A stretch of DNA of 64,000 nucleotides. Origin: Arthrobacter sp. CDRTa11. Lineage in GTDB: Bacteria; Actinomycetota; Actinomycetes; Actinomycetales; Micrococcaceae. Below, piece after piece: positions 16,664 through 25,472 of the stretch. The stretch lies in the NCBI RefSeq assembly GCF_026427775.1, contig NZ_CP044532.1:1178001-1242000 (forward strand), written 5' to 3'. Positions within the stretch are counted from its first letter, which is position 1. Each line of letters begins with the position of its first letter. The position numbers and the translations under genes are program-made. The notes below the pieces were generated by a model. The model saw only the letters and a list, made by a program, of their open reading frames with translations. It had not been told where the DNA came from and did not search any database.

Positions 16664-17245
16664 TTAATGCGTTGAATACTGGGCGATGATCACCCCGGTG
16701 GTGGTGGTGATTGACTGCTGCAAAGTCAGGTTTATGCGCTCGCCGTCGCCGAACAACTTTGTCCCAGAACCAAGCACGATGGGATGGACCAGCAGAATGT
16801 ACTGGTCGATCAGTCCGGCAGCATGCAATGACTGGACCAGCTGCCTGCTGCCCAGGATCGTGAGCCCGCCTATGGCTTCCTGATCCAGCGCTGCCACCGT
16901 TCCGGCCGCATCGCCGGCGAGCAAGGTCGAATTCGGGTAGGCCAGGACAGTCTCCGGCGACCGGGACACCACATACTTCCGCGAGTTGAGGAGAACGTCG
17001 GTAAAGGGGTTCGGATCCGGCGTCGTGCTCCAAAAACCGAGCAGGTCTTCATACGTGCGGCGGCCGAACAAAAGAGAACCTCCGGAGGACATTCCTTCGC
17101 CGGCAAACTGCATGGACACTTCATCCTGATAACCGTTGGCCCACCCGCCGTGATTAAATTCCCCGCGGGTATCCTCATCAGTCCGTCCAGGGCCCTGCAT
17201 AACCCCGTCAAGAGTGACGCTCTGGAAAACGCTGATGTTTGTCAT
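16664..17245 (-). CDS. Dihydrofolate reductase family (RibD C-terminal domain) protein
   Basis: A 193-residue single-domain protein: ISVFQSVTLDGVMQGPGRTD, LLFGRRTYEDLLGFWSTTPD, TILGSRQLVQSLHAAGLIDQ and HPIVLGSGTKLFGDG. These are the standard motifs of stand-alone RibD-C/YwjB-like NADPH-dependent reductases. The physiological substrate of this subfamily is generally unknown. It lies alone, with the small ORF at 17403 divergent upstream. Confidence 0.9.
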   Translation of the reverse strand: MTNISVFQSVTLDGVMQGPGRTDEDTRGEFNHGGWANGYQDEVSMQFAGEGMSSGGSLLFGRRTYEDLLGFWSTTPDPNPFTDVLLNSRKYVVSRSPETVLAYPNSTLLAGDAAGTVAALDQEAIGGLTILGSRQLVQSLHAAGLIDQYILLVHPIVLGSGTKLFGDGERINLTLQQSITTTTGVIIAQYSTH

Positions 17246-17402
17246 AATCCCTCTCCATCCTCGAATTGGCCCGCCGCCGGACTTTATCCAATATTGCCCG
17301 TACCTTGAGCGGATGAGGCGTGTCTGCCGGAGGTCCAGAGACTAGGGTTTTGCGTAGTGGTTCAGGCAGACGGACCCTTACCATCAATGGTCGGAGTACC
17401 AA

Positions 17403-17591
17403 ATGGCTGACAGCAAGAGCAGGGGGCGTGGACGTCGGGAAGCCCGGGAACAGGCGGACACCGATCCCACTGAATCGGCGAACAGCATTGAGAAGGACCA
17501 GGAGCCTCCGGCTGACAAAGAGCCCGATATCCGCCGGGTGCCTGGCCTTCACGGCTACGACCCGAGCCAATGGCCGGATACAGCTACGTAA
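17403..17591 (+). CDS. Small hydrophilic protein, unknown function
   Basis: 62 residues, MADSKSRGRGRREAREQADT to the end ...RRVPGLHGYDPSQWPDTAT. It is strongly charged and probably disordered. A GGAG site lies 7 nt before the ATG and the codon use is GC-rich like its neighbours. The C-terminal Pro-Gly-Leu-His-Gly-Tyr stretch looks like a conserved short motif, but I recognise no family. Confidence 0.5.
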   Translation: MADSKSRGRGRREAREQADTDPTESANSIEKDQEPPADKEPDIRRVPGLHGYDPSQWPDTAT

Positions 17592-17603
17592 GTTCGACCT
17601 GAT

Positions 17604-18542
17604 CTAGGCGAGTACGGAAGACGGCACCTTGTCCTGGGTCGAGTATCTTTCCCCGGCCGGCTGCCATTCCCCCTGGGGCTGGTGTTGAGGGGCCGGAGAC
17701 AGGAAGCTGCTGATCCGCTCCAGCACGCTGTCGTCACGGAGCGGCCGGTTGTGCCCCAGCCCATGTGTGACCACCAGGATGGTGGATGCGTGGTGCGCAT
17801 CGAGGAGGGCGTGCGCCTGGTCCAGCCCGATCATGGTGTCGGAATCATCGTGGATGACAAGCCAGGGAACGGCGGCGGGAAGCGGGGCGGTGGCCGAAAG
17901 GCTTGTCCAAATATCAGCGACGCCGGGGAAGACCCGGCGCTCTGTGAGGCGCCGCACTGCGTCCACAGTTGACTCGCGCAGCCCGAGTTTGCTTGCGAAT
18001 CCGGCCAGCAGATACTCGAAGTCGGCGGCGCCGTTTACCGTGACCAGCCGTCCAACGCGGACTCCGTTCCGGATGGCGAGAGCGGCGCCTGGCGTCCCGA
18101 ACGAATGTGCCACGATCGCCTCGAACCCGTCGTGCTGACGGGCAAGCTCCTCAATGATGGCAGCGTAGTCGCGTACGTTGGTCTGGTGGCCGCTGGATTC
18201 GCCGTGCGCAGGGGCGTCGAAGGCAACAATCGTGCGGCCCGCAGCCCTCAGTTCGCGCACGAGTGGAGCAAGGGCAGCGGCACGGCTCTGCCAGCCGTGG
18301 ACCAGCAGTACCGCGTCCGGGCCGGTTCCCCAGCGGTACACGGCCACGCGCTGCCCGCGGACGCTGATAGTGGACCGGCTGGCGTGGTCCATGACGGGCC
18401 GCTCCGTGTCATGCACCGGCTTGCGTTTACCGGGCCGTACCCACAGGCTGTAGGCTGCCTCGGCTGCCAGGGATGGAGCGACTCGCTCGAGAAGGTGAAG
18501 TGCACGAACCGCTGGGGGGACAGTGGGGGTCTTTGTCGTCAT
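17604..18542 (-). CDS. Alpha/beta hydrolase
   Basis: A 312-residue alpha/beta hydrolase with VLLVHGWQSRAAALAPLVRE (oxyanion segment), FDAPAHGESSG, nucleophile elbow AHSFG (Ser), DDSDTMI for the acid and HGLGHNRPL for the catalytic His. The elbow A-H-S-F-G-T is unusual but functional in shape. The ATG at 18542 follows TATATT by exactly 6 nt without a ribosome site, suggesting a leaderless mRNA. It is divergent from a TetR gene across a perfect dyad and is almost certainly its target. Confidence 0.88.
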   Translation of the reverse strand: MTTKTPTVPPAVRALHLLERVAPSLAAEAAYSLWVRPGKRKPVHDTERPVMDHASRSTISVRGQRVAVYRWGTGPDAVLLVHGWQSRAAALAPLVRELRAAGRTIVAFDAPAHGESSGHQTNVRDYAAIIEELARQHDGFEAIVAHSFGTPGAALAIRNGVRVGRLVTVNGAADFEYLLAGFASKLGLRESTVDAVRRLTERRVFPGVADIWTSLSATAPLPAAVPWLVIHDDSDTMIGLDQAHALLDAHHASTILVVTHGLGHNRPLRDDSVLERISSFLSPAPQHQPQGEWQPAGERYSTQDKVPSSVLA

Positions 18543-18557
18543 AGTGCTAATATATAC

Positions 18558-18573
18558 ATACGATCGTTCGTAT
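18558..18573. promoter_or_regulatory. TetR operator ATACGA-TCGT-TCGTAT
   Basis: A perfect 6-bp-arm dyad in the 47-bp spacer between the hydrolase and tetR. It also contains the palindrome ACGATCGT. It lies immediately upstream of the hydrolase -10 box TATATT, so occupancy would block the promoter. Confidence 0.75.
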
Positions 18574-18589
18574 TGTCTAGGGGTCAAAA

Positions 18590-19270
18590 ATGCAAAACAC
18601 GGCTACATCCGATGGCAGGCGGCTGCGCGGCGATGAATCACGGCGCGCCGTTCTGCGCCTCGCCGTCGATCGGGCGTCGCTGACCGGACTGGACGGGCTC
18701 ACCATCGGGGGGCTGGCCAGCGAGCTGGGAGTCAGCAAGAGCAATGTCGCAACGCTGTTTGGCTCCAAGCTGGAGCTGCAACTGGCGACGATCGAGGCCG
18801 CGCGCGCGATCTTTATCGACACGGTCACCACCCCGGCCCTCGCCAGGCCGCGGGGACTCCAGAGACTCATCGCGCTCATTGAACTTTGGCTCGACTACTC
18901 CGAGGGCCGTGTGTTTGCCGGCGGATGCTTTTTCCGTGCCGTCGGGGCGGACGCCGCGTCAAAGGACGACGCCGCCCGTGACCGTCTCGCGCAGATCGAT
19001 GCGGAATGGCTGGCCTTCGTCACGCGCGCCGTCCGCGAAGCTGGGGCTGAATTGCCTGGCCTGAGCGGCGGAACTGACGCCGCTGAGGTCCTGGCGTTCG
19101 AGATCGGTTCCATGCTCGAGGCCGCCAACAGCATGTCATTGCTCCACCGCACCTCACGCGGATATGCACTCGCGCGAAGCAGCATCCGCGAGCGGCTGAT
19201 CGCGCTCGGAGCCCCGCCAGACATCACGCTCTCGCCCGGCTCGGCTGCGCCTCTGTCAAAAGCGGAATAG
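18590..19270 (+). CDS. TetR family transcriptional regulator
   Basis: A 226-residue protein with helix-turn-helix GLTIGGLASELGVSKSNVAT and LFGSKLELQLATIEAA, then a helical C-terminal domain with GGCFFRAVGADAASKDDAAR, as in the TetR_C YxaF/Rv-like group. The ATG is preceded by AGGGG. It probably represses itself and the divergent hydrolase through the dyad at 18558. Its 3' end abuts an antisense DNA ligase remnant, so the regulator-hydrolase pair looks like a replacement of older sequence. Confidence 0.85.
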   Translation: MQNTATSDGRRLRGDESRRAVLRLAVDRASLTGLDGLTIGGLASELGVSKSNVATLFGSKLELQLATIEAARAIFIDTVTTPALARPRGLQRLIALIELWLDYSEGRVFAGGCFFRAVGADAASKDDAARDRLAQIDAEWLAFVTRAVREAGAELPGLSGGTDAAEVLAFEIGSMLEAANSMSLLHRTSRGYALARSSIRERLIALGAPPDITLSPGSAAPLSKAE

Positions 19271-19441
19271 GTACCCGTCAAATTTCGGCTCGAAAAGCAT
19301 CTGGCCAGGCAATGCGGCAGGCGAGGGAATGCCCTTCACGGCCTTCGCCAACACCACCTCTAGCGGTGGGTGAAGGGCTGCGGGAATCATCTCACCGGAC
19401 TGCGCCATGCCCTCAGAATAGGCCTTCTTAGGAGGCCGCAA
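19256..19441 (-). pseudogene. N-terminal stub of an ATP-dependent DNA ligase
   Basis: The minus-strand frame encodes PPLEVVLAKAVKGIPSPAAL followed by PGQMLFEPKFDG, the N-terminal adenylation-domain entry of ATP-dependent DNA ligases (LigC/LigD type), where the Lys in EPKFDG is the AMP-accepting residue. The frame ends seven residues later, opposite the end of the TetR gene, so some 300 residues of ligase are missing. This is a truncated gene left at a recombination boundary. Confidence 0.65.
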
Positions 19442-19553
19442 CCTATTTCAGCGACATCTAGCGTTCGAGTCCAAGGACGGAATTCCGCAGGAACTCAATC
19501 CCTTCGAAGGTTCCAACGGACGCCATGGGCGTCTCATATCCCTAGGGTTTTGA
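19437..19553 (+). pseudogene. Possible C-terminal fragment of an unknown gene
   Basis: One plus-strand frame reads RNLFQRHLAFESKDGIPQEL followed by NPFEGSNGRHGRLISLGF and a stop. There is no start codon and the frame closes upstream at 19419. The composition looks protein-like, but I cannot name a family. It sits between two clear gene remnants. Confidence 0.2.
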
Positions 19554-19602
19554 GGCGTAGAGGTTTCGAGACAGAGAATCGGGTGGGGAACCGGTGCCGG
19601 GG

Positions 19603-20600
19603 CTACAAGGTATCTTCAGCGTCCGGTTGGTACGTCGCTGGAGTCCGGGCCAGGACCAGCAGTGCCACCAGGCCAAGGGCGGCCATGATGATCGCGGTGG
19701 TCAGGGGCCAAGGACGCCCAGAGTCGATTCGAGCGGCGTCGCGCCAAACCATGTGCCGGTTGCCGTTCCACCGTTAAAAGCGGACACGGAAACTGCGGCC
19801 GCCAGTGTCGGCGCCCTCTGCGCCGAGCGGACGGCGAGTCCGGTTCCCACCGGTGGGATGCCCATACCGGCGATAGCGAGCAGGAACATGAGAACAAAGA
19901 GGGCGGCGGCGTTCGTTGAGAGCGGGACGAGCAGCCCCATCAGCACGATGGTCCCTGCGGTGGCTGTGATGAAGGTGGTGACGGGGCGGTTGTCGGCGAA
20001 CCTTCCGGCGAGGTTGGTTCCGATGATCGCGCCGAGGCCGAAGACGACGAAGATCAGGGGCACTGCCCAGGCCGGCAGCCCGGCACGGCCGGTGGCCAAA
20101 CGGGGAAAGGTAGCTGAAGGCATGTCATGTAGCCGCCGGTGGCCAGGATGGTGGCGATGACCAGGATGCCCATGCGGGCGGTCATGATCGCCCGTAGTTC
20201 GGCACGGACGGACGGCGCGTGCGAGTGCTTGTTTGTGGGCGTGAACCGCGCGATAACGGGAACTGCGACGACGGACAGGATCGCCAAGTCCCCAGAATGT
20301 CCCTCGCCAGCCAAGGAGTTGGCCGGCGAAGGATCCGAGCGGGACGCCCGCGACGGTGGCCAGGCCCACACCGCTCATCATCACGCCCAGGGCACGGGAG
20401 CTGTCGGGCGGGCCGGCGGCCTGCGTTTCGACGACAGCGGCCACGGAACAGAAGGCCCCGGCCGCTAGGGCAGTAATCACGCGTGCGGACAAGACGGTCC
20501 CAACGTCGTTTCCCAGCGCCGCCATGACGTGTCCGGCCGCGAAGACCACCAGCGCGAAAACGAGCGTGGCACGCCGCGGCAGGCGCAGGGTCGCCATTCG
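19603..20600 (-). pseudogene. Frameshifted, truncated MFS drug-efflux gene
   Basis: The frame starts abruptly at TLRLPRRATLVFALVVFAAG (missing the usual first membrane segments) and runs through WRGTFW. It shifts near 20290 to LAILSVVAVPVIARFTPTNK, shifts again near 20122 and 20103, resumes at LATGRAGLPAWAVPLIFVVF, and shifts once more near 19690 (a C-run one base short) before ending ...LLVLARTPATYQPDAEDTL. The remains fit AraJ/Cmx-type MFS efflux proteins such as the intact one at 54896. At least four indels plus N-terminal loss mean it cannot make a transporter. Confidence 0.8.
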
Positions 20601-20703
20601 CAGAATGCTTCTTTCGCTGGCCTTGAGTCCGGAACCGGGAAGTTCCGTCCTGTCGACCATCCCGTGGCTGCCCTGCACGGAGAAGGACCCGTTCTGACGT
20701 GGT

Positions 20704-20717
20704 CTGGCAGGTCCTGT
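20704..20717. promoter_or_regulatory. Shared motif copy 1 upstream of aldo/keto reductase
   Basis: CTGGCAGGTCCTGT lies 61 bp before the reductase ATG. An identical 14-mer lies 34 bp before the XRE regulator start at 21840. The core is close to the palindrome CCTGGCAGG. It is a candidate binding site for that regulator. Confidence 0.5.
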
Positions 20718-20778
20718 TTGGCCGCCTCCGATCCTCGTACCGTCAAAGGAACGAAACCCCGTCTGAAAGAAGGACCCC

Positions 20779-21750
20779 ATGGAATACACCCGACTCGGCA
20801 ACACAGGACTGAAGATCAGCCGGCTTGCCCTGGGCTGCATGAGCTACGGCGACCCCACCACGCCGAACGCGCATGTGTGGGCCTTGACCGAAGAGGAAGC
20901 CGCCCCGTTCTTCCGCCAGGCCGTGGATCTGGGCATCACTTTCTGGGACACGGCCAATGTGTACCAGGCCGGTACCTCCGAGGAAGTTGTGGGCCGTGCC
21001 ATAACCAAGTTCTCGAGGCGTGAAGATATTGTCCTGGCCACGAAGGTTCGCGGCAGGATGCATGAGGGTCCAGGCGGCGAAGGCCTCTCCCGCAAGGCCA
21101 TCATGGAACAGATCGATGCCTCGTTGGCCCGCCTGGGCACGGATTACATCGACCTGTATCAAATCCACCGCTTTGACGATGAGGCGCCGGTGGAGGAAAC
21201 CCTGGAGGCCCTCCACGACGTCATCAAGGCGGGCAAAGTCAGGTACATCGGAGCTTCCTCGATGCATGCCTGGCAGTTCGCGAAGCTCCAGCACGCAGCG
21301 GATCTTGGCGGCTGGACCAGGTTCGTCTCCATGCAGAACCAGTACAACCTGCTGCGCCGGCAGGACGAGCCGGAACTCATGGCCATGTGCGCAGATATGG
21401 GGGTGGGCCTGGTGCCGTACTCGCCCAACGGCAAAGGCCGGCTGGCCCGCCCGGCAGGGGAACAGAGCAACCGTTCTAGCACGGACAAGGTGGTCCAGGC
21501 ATTCGACAACGATTACGACGGCCCCGTGATCAATGCGGTACAGGCCGTGGCCGAGGCTCGCGGCGTCACCATGGCCCAAATCGCGCTGGCTTGGGTCCTG
21601 CGGAACCCGAACGTCTCGGCCCCCATTGTGGGCGCCACCAAACCGCACCACCTCCAGCAGGCCGTCGAGGCGCTGTCCGTGGAACTGAGCGACGAGGAAG
21701 TCAATATGCTTGAGGCCCCGTACGTGAACTACGGCCCGGCGTGGTACTGA
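20779..21750 (+). CDS. Aldo/keto reductase
   Basis: A 323-residue (beta/alpha)8 barrel NADPH-dependent oxidoreductase. The catalytic tetrad is complete: Asp57, Tyr62 (WDTANVYQAGTSEE), Lys89 (LATKV) and His130 (LYQIH). GLVPYSPNGKGRLA and VGATKPHHLQQAVEAL are the cofactor-binding segments, and the length and motifs resemble YghZ/Tas-type enzymes that reduce aldehydes or sugars. AAGGA precedes the ATG. An MmyB-type XRE regulator follows 89 bp downstream and shares an upstream 14-bp motif with it. Confidence 0.93.
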   Translation: MEYTRLGNTGLKISRLALGCMSYGDPTTPNAHVWALTEEEAAPFFRQAVDLGITFWDTANVYQAGTSEEVVGRAITKFSRREDIVLATKVRGRMHEGPGGEGLSRKAIMEQIDASLARLGTDYIDLYQIHRFDDEAPVEETLEALHDVIKAGKVRYIGASSMHAWQFAKLQHAADLGGWTRFVSMQNQYNLLRRQDEPELMAMCADMGVGLVPYSPNGKGRLARPAGEQSNRSSTDKVVQAFDNDYDGPVINAVQAVAEARGVTMAQIALAWVLRNPNVSAPIVGATKPHHLQQAVEALSVELSDEEVNMLEAPYVNYGPAWY

Positions 21751-21791
21751 CACCGCCCCCGGCGGTGAACGGCCCCCGGCGCCGGGAGGAC

Positions 21792-21805
21792 CTGGCAGGT
21801 CCTGT
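21792..21805. promoter_or_regulatory. Shared motif copy 2 upstream of XRE regulator
   Basis: CTGGCAGGTCCTGT, identical to 20704-20717, lies between the reductase stop and the XRE start. A -10-like TACCCT follows at 21827, 7 nt before the ATG. The arrangement fits autoregulation. Confidence 0.5.
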
Positions 21806-21839
21806 CGGGACCGAAGGCGGCAGGCCTACCCTTGGAGCT

Positions 21840-22709
21840 ATGGATTCCCGGTCCGAGATCAGCAGCTTCCTCACCTCCCGGCGCGCCAAGCTCACCCCCG
21901 AGCAAGCAGGCGTCCCGCTGTACAGCGGGGCACGCCGGGTCCCTGGCCTGCGTCGCGAGGAAGTGGCGCAACTGGCCGGTGTCAGCGTGGACTACTACGC
22001 CAGGCTGGAACGCGGCAAAATCTCCGGCGCATCCCGAGAGGTCATGGAGGCGATCGCCCGCGCCCTGCAGCTCGACGAAGACGAACGCGACCACCTGCTG
22101 GACCTCGCCAGGATCACTCAGCGGCGCACCCCGCGACGGAAACCCTCCAACCGCACCACGGTCAGGCCGGGGATCCAGAGCGTCCTGGACTCCATCGATG
22201 CCCCCGCATTCGTGCAGAACGCCCGCCTTGACCGCCTGGCCTCCAACAGAATCGGCCGGGCGCTCTACTCGCTCCCCGACGACGGATCCCGCGACCGATT
22301 CAACTACGCGCACTACCTGTTCCTTGATGCACGCGCCCCGCGGTTCCATCGTGACTTCGACACAGCCAAACACAACGTGGTGGCGCTCCTTCACGCCGCC
22401 ACGGCCCGGGACCCCTACGACAGGGAACTCATCGAGATCATCGGCACGCTCTCAACCCAAAGCGAGGAATTCCGCACCCTCTGGGCCTCCCACGACGTTT
22501 TCCGTTACCGGTCCGGGCAGAAAATGCTCACCCATTCAGCCGTCGGCGACCTCGAATTCGGCTACGAATCATTCGAGCTCTCCACCGACCCGGGCCTGGT
22601 CATGCTCGTATATACCGTTGAACCGGGATCCCCGACCGCCGACGCCATGCGAATACTCGCCAGCTGGACCGTCCAGGCCCTCCACCCCAGTAATGCTTGG
22701 ATTGACTGA
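21840..22709 (+). CDS. XRE family regulator with MmyB-like ligand-binding domain
   Basis: A 289-residue protein: MDSRSEISSFLTSRRAKLTP, a helix-turn-helix with VPGLRREEVAQLAGVSVDYY ARLERG, then the MmyB-like PAS-related domain (SRDRFNYAHYLFLDARAPRF, STQSEEFRTLWASHDV). Actinobacteria have many of these, usually adjacent to one oxidoreductase or transporter gene they control. Here the partner would be the upstream aldo/keto reductase. The ATG follows TACCCT by 7 nt with no ribosome site, so it may be leaderless. A paralogue lies at 27639. Confidence 0.9.
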   Translation: MDSRSEISSFLTSRRAKLTPEQAGVPLYSGARRVPGLRREEVAQLAGVSVDYYARLERGKISGASREVMEAIARALQLDEDERDHLLDLARITQRRTPRRKPSNRTTVRPGIQSVLDSIDAPAFVQNARLDRLASNRIGRALYSLPDDGSRDRFNYAHYLFLDARAPRFHRDFDTAKHNVVALLHAATARDPYDRELIEIIGTLSTQSEEFRTLWASHDVFRYRSGQKMLTHSAVGDLEFGYESFELSTDPGLVMLVYTVEPGSPTADAMRILASWTVQALHPSNAWID

Positions 22710-23116
22710 TACTCGTCCGCCAGCTGAGGAGATGTCCGCTTAATTCGAAGTGTCGATGCAGCTTGTCGCCGCCGAGATTTACGTCTCGACCAAGGCGTCT
22801 CACAACCCATGGGATACGAGACGTCTCAACGAGTGAACAGTCGCCTCGCTGCACTGTCACAGCTTTTCGGCGGAATCCCGGACGTGCGATGGCAAGGGCA
22901 ATTCTCGTAACTATGTCTTGCAACCTTCGGCAAGAATCGAGTGCTCATCGTTAGTTATGAGACACGTGAGCGCGGGTGGGCAAGAGCTGATCAGTACGGC
23001 AGCAGCTAACTGATCGGCAGCAGCCCTATGGGCCACTGGTTGACAAAGTGCAGTGAAGGGGGAGCTCCTCCATGGTTTGCCCTGGGTTCTTCCTTGCTCT
23101 CAGCGATGGTGGGCGG
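22710..23116. other. 407-bp gene-free region with short repeats
   Basis: No coding frame is convincing. It holds three copies of CGTCTC, the palindrome GAGACGTCTC (22818-22827), an 8-bp inverted repeat ACGTCTCG/CGAGACGT (22781-22788, 22817-22824) and a direct repeat combining CTGATC and GGCAGCAGC near 22990-23025. The sequence could hold remnants of a mobile element, but no transposase or resolvase frame survives. Confidence 0.45.
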
Positions 23117-24415
23117 TTAGGCGGCTTTGACGAGCGGAAGTTCGTCCCAGTGCGTGGTGTACCGGGGTGAGAGCATGTCCCGTTTCATGCTCCAGTCCGG
23201 TCCGCCGCGGATGCCTGCGTGGCCCAGGCCGATGGACCCCCGGCCGTACCGGCGGCTGACGTCCTCCAGGAGGGCGCCGATCCCACGTTCCTCGTGGGCG
23301 TTTTCGAAGAGGTGCAGGGGTGGCTGGTTGCCGGTGGGCCGGAGGTCCGTGACCATGATTCCTGCCCTGGCATACTTGACGCCTTCCTGGATGAGGGGCA
23401 GCAGGGCATGAGAGGCCCGCGTCAGCAGTACAGGATCAGCTGTGGGCATCGGAAGCCGGATGCACACCGAGGGGTAGGAGGTGTCCCGCGGGTTGTAGTG
23501 CGAGGTGCCGGCAAAGGCAGTGAGGACTTTGGCCTGCAGGCCGTGTTTGGCCAACCGGGCGGACGCCTGCTGGCCGTAGACGCTGAGGACCTGCCGCAGG
23601 TCAGGCGCCGTGGTGATCGGGGTGGAGAAGGACCGGGAGAAAATCAGCTGGTCGCGGCCGATCCGTTCCTCCTCCATCGGAATGCAGGGAGTGCCCTGGA
23701 GTTCGAGGACCGTGCGCATCATGACCACGGAGAAGCGGTCGCGGATCACCACGGGGTCTGCCCTGGAAAGGTCCAGGATGGACTGGATTCCCATCGCGTT
23801 GAGGCGTTTGGTGAGCCGGGTTGCCACACCCCAGATTTCGATCACCGACAGCCCGGCCATCAGCGCTTCCCGCACAGGTGCAGGCACTGAGCCCCATTGG
23901 CACACGCCGTTGAACGCGGGGTTGTTTTTGGCCCATTTGTTGGCCAGCTTGGCCAGGGTCTTGGTGCCGGCGATGCCCACGCAGACCGGCACCCCGACGT
24001 GCCGGCGGCAGGCCTCCTTCATGGCATGGCCGAGCAGCCGCAGTTCCTCGGGGGAGCCTTTGACGCCAAGGAAGGCCTCGTCGATGCTGTAGACCTCGAG
24101 CCAGGCGGAGTACCTGCCCAGCAGGTCCATGACACGGGCGCTGATGTCCCCGTAGAGCTCGTAATTGCTGGATCTGGCCACCAGTCCCCATTCCTTGGCC
24201 CTGGGCGCGAGTTTGAACCAGGGTTCACCGAGGGGGATGCCCAGGGCTTTCGCTTCGGGGCTCCGGGTGACCGCGCAGCCGTCATTGTTGGAGAGCACCA
24301 CCAGCGGGCGGCCCTCAAGTGAGGGATCAAACGCGCGCTCGGCGCTGGCGTAAAAGCAGTTCACGTCCACATGCGCGATCTGCTCCATCTGCCGCATGAC
24401 TGCGGGTTTAGACAT
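23117..24415 (-). CDS. umuC: Y-family DNA polymerase V catalytic subunit (UmuC)
   Basis: 432 residues with [20 protein letters not shown], containing the first catalytic Asp, [14 protein letters not shown] (the UmuC-specific nucleotide-binding segment), YSIDEAFLG with the second acidic pair, and [17 protein letters not shown]. This is the UmuC type rather than DinB/Pol IV. It carries out error-prone translesion synthesis after DNA damage in complex with cleaved UmuD. The start overlaps the umuD end by 8 nt, and both are transcribed from the SOS-controlled promoter upstream. Confidence 0.95.
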   Translation of the reverse strand: MSKPAVMRQMEQIAHVDVNCFYASAERAFDPSLEGRPLVVLSNNDGCAVTRSPEAKALGIPLGEPWFKLAPRAKEWGLVARSSNYELYGDISARVMDLLGRYSAWLEVYSIDEAFLGVKGSPEELRLLGHAMKEACRRHVGVPVCVGIAGTKTLAKLANKWAKNNPAFNGVCQWGSVPAPVREALMAGLSVIEIWGVATRLTKRLNAMGIQSILDLSRADPVVIRDRFSVVMMRTVLELQGTPCIPMEEERIGRDQLIFSRSFSTPITTAPDLRQVLSVYGQQASARLAKHGLQAKVLTAFAGTSHYNPRDTSYPSVCIRLPMPTADPVLLTRASHALLPLIQEGVKYARAGIMVTDLRPTGNQPPLHLFENAHEERGIGALLEDVSRRYGRGSIGLGHAGIRGGPDWSMKRDMLSPRYTTHWDELPLVKAA

Positions 24416-24839
24416 GGTGCAGGCACCTGGTGGCCACGCCCCAAATGGTCAGCTCGCTCAGTGCGGAAACGCGGACGTCCGGATAGTTGGGATTCTCGGC
24501 CTGCAGGAGCACCCCGGCGGCGGTGATCCGGAGCCGCTTAACGGTCAGTTCGCCGTCGAGCACTGCAATGACAACGGAACCGTCCTTTGGCTCCAGTGCC
24601 CGGTTGACGATCAGTTCATCGCCGTCGCTGATCCCGGCGCCTTCCATGCTGTCACCGCTGACGCGCACCACGTAGGTGCTGGTGATGTCCTTGATCAGGT
24701 GTTCGTTGAGATCTATCCGGCCGTCAAAGTAGTCCTGGGCGGGGGAGGGGTAGCCCGCGGCAACCGGAACCGGGGAGATCAGCACCGACAGTAGGGAACT
24801 ACCCGCATCTATCACGCGGGGACCAATAATAACGCGCAC
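24408..24839 (-). CDS. umuD: UmuD-like S24 self-cleaving protein
   Basis: A 143-residue S24/LexA-type peptidase without a DNA-binding domain. The cleavage pair is Ala28-Gly29 ([14 protein letters not shown]), the nucleophile is Ser64 (SGDSMEG) and the general base is Lys101 (ELTVKRLR). RecA-stimulated self-cleavage yields UmuD', which joins UmuC. The GTG at 24839 has AAAGG 7 nt upstream. The operon umuD-umuC starts just after an SOS box. Confidence 0.95.
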   Translation of the reverse strand: MRVIIGPRVIDAGSSLLSVLISPVPVAAGYPSPAQDYFDGRIDLNEHLIKDITSTYVVRVSGDSMEGAGISDGDELIVNRALEPKDGSVVIAVLDGELTVKRLRITAAGVLLQAENPNYPDVRVSALSELTIWGVATRCLHHV

Positions 24840-24852
24840 AACACACCTTTAT

Positions 24853-24868
24853 TCGAATATATGTTCGA
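24853..24868. promoter_or_regulatory. LexA-binding SOS box upstream of umuDC
   Basis: TCGAATATATGTTCGA matches the actinobacterial/Bacillus SOS consensus TCGAAC-N4-GTTCGA with one deviation. It lies 14 bp before the umuD GTG and overlaps a TATCCT -10-like element, consistent with LexA repression. Confidence 0.88.
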
Positions 24869-24943
24869 TAGGATAAGTGTACGCGCAGGGGCCGACAGAG
24901 GGCACTCCATGGCATTGGAAGGGTCCTGGAATGGCCACCTTGT

Positions 24944-25351
24944 TTAGTGCTGACCGGCTATGTGTGCCTGTTCCCCGACGCCCCACGGCTTGGGTGGTGC
25001 AGTGACGGCGGCGACCGCGGCTGCCAGGGCCGGCACATAGAACCAGCCGATGGTTGCTGAAGAGATGACCGTGAAGATGCCAAGAGCGATGGTGGTGGCT
25101 ACGGGCAATGCGTGCGCCGTTCGCCGCACCAGGAGTGGTAACCCGGCCAATACAACGGGGACCAGCAACGGAACCAAGATGGAAGGCCCCATGACGTCAA
25201 ACATGGTCGAAGCCGTGACATGGTCCGGCGCTCCGTTGCTCAGGCTCATCGTGCTGTAAACGGGAAATAGGAGCAGCACCAGGGAAGCCCCGGCTGCGAG
25301 TGAGAGGGCAATGATCCGGCGGACTCGCTTTGGATCCCAATGGCGTCTCAT
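24944..25351 (-). CDS. Small integral membrane protein, unknown function
   Basis: 135 residues from ATG 25351 (MRRHWDPKRVRRIIALSLAA). Hydrophobic segments at roughly residues 12-33, 55-75 and 80-125 suggest three to four membrane helices, and a short hydrophilic tail ends the protein. A GC-rich purine run lies before the start. No family is recognised. It is divergent from the lipoprotein at 25473 with about 120 bp between them. Confidence 0.6.
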   Translation of the reverse strand: MRRHWDPKRVRRIIALSLAAGASLVLLLFPVYSTMSLSNGAPDHVTASTMFDVMGPSILVPLLVPVVLAGLPLLVRRTAHALPVATTIALGIFTVISSATIGWFYVPALAAAVAAVTAPPKPWGVGEQAHIAGQH

Positions 25352-25472
25352 ACAGGCCCCCGAGTGTTGTTGTGTATACCTCAACGAAAGCACTGTTCCA
25401 GGGATCCGACCAGACGGTTTATCGGTCATGCGGCCATTAGACTCGGGTGACGTCGGCTTATGGGGGATGCAG

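Noticed and set aside
19458..19480. tRNA T-arm-like sequence (GTTCGAGTCC)
   Set aside because: The flanking bases do not pair as a T-stem and no other tRNA parts are present.
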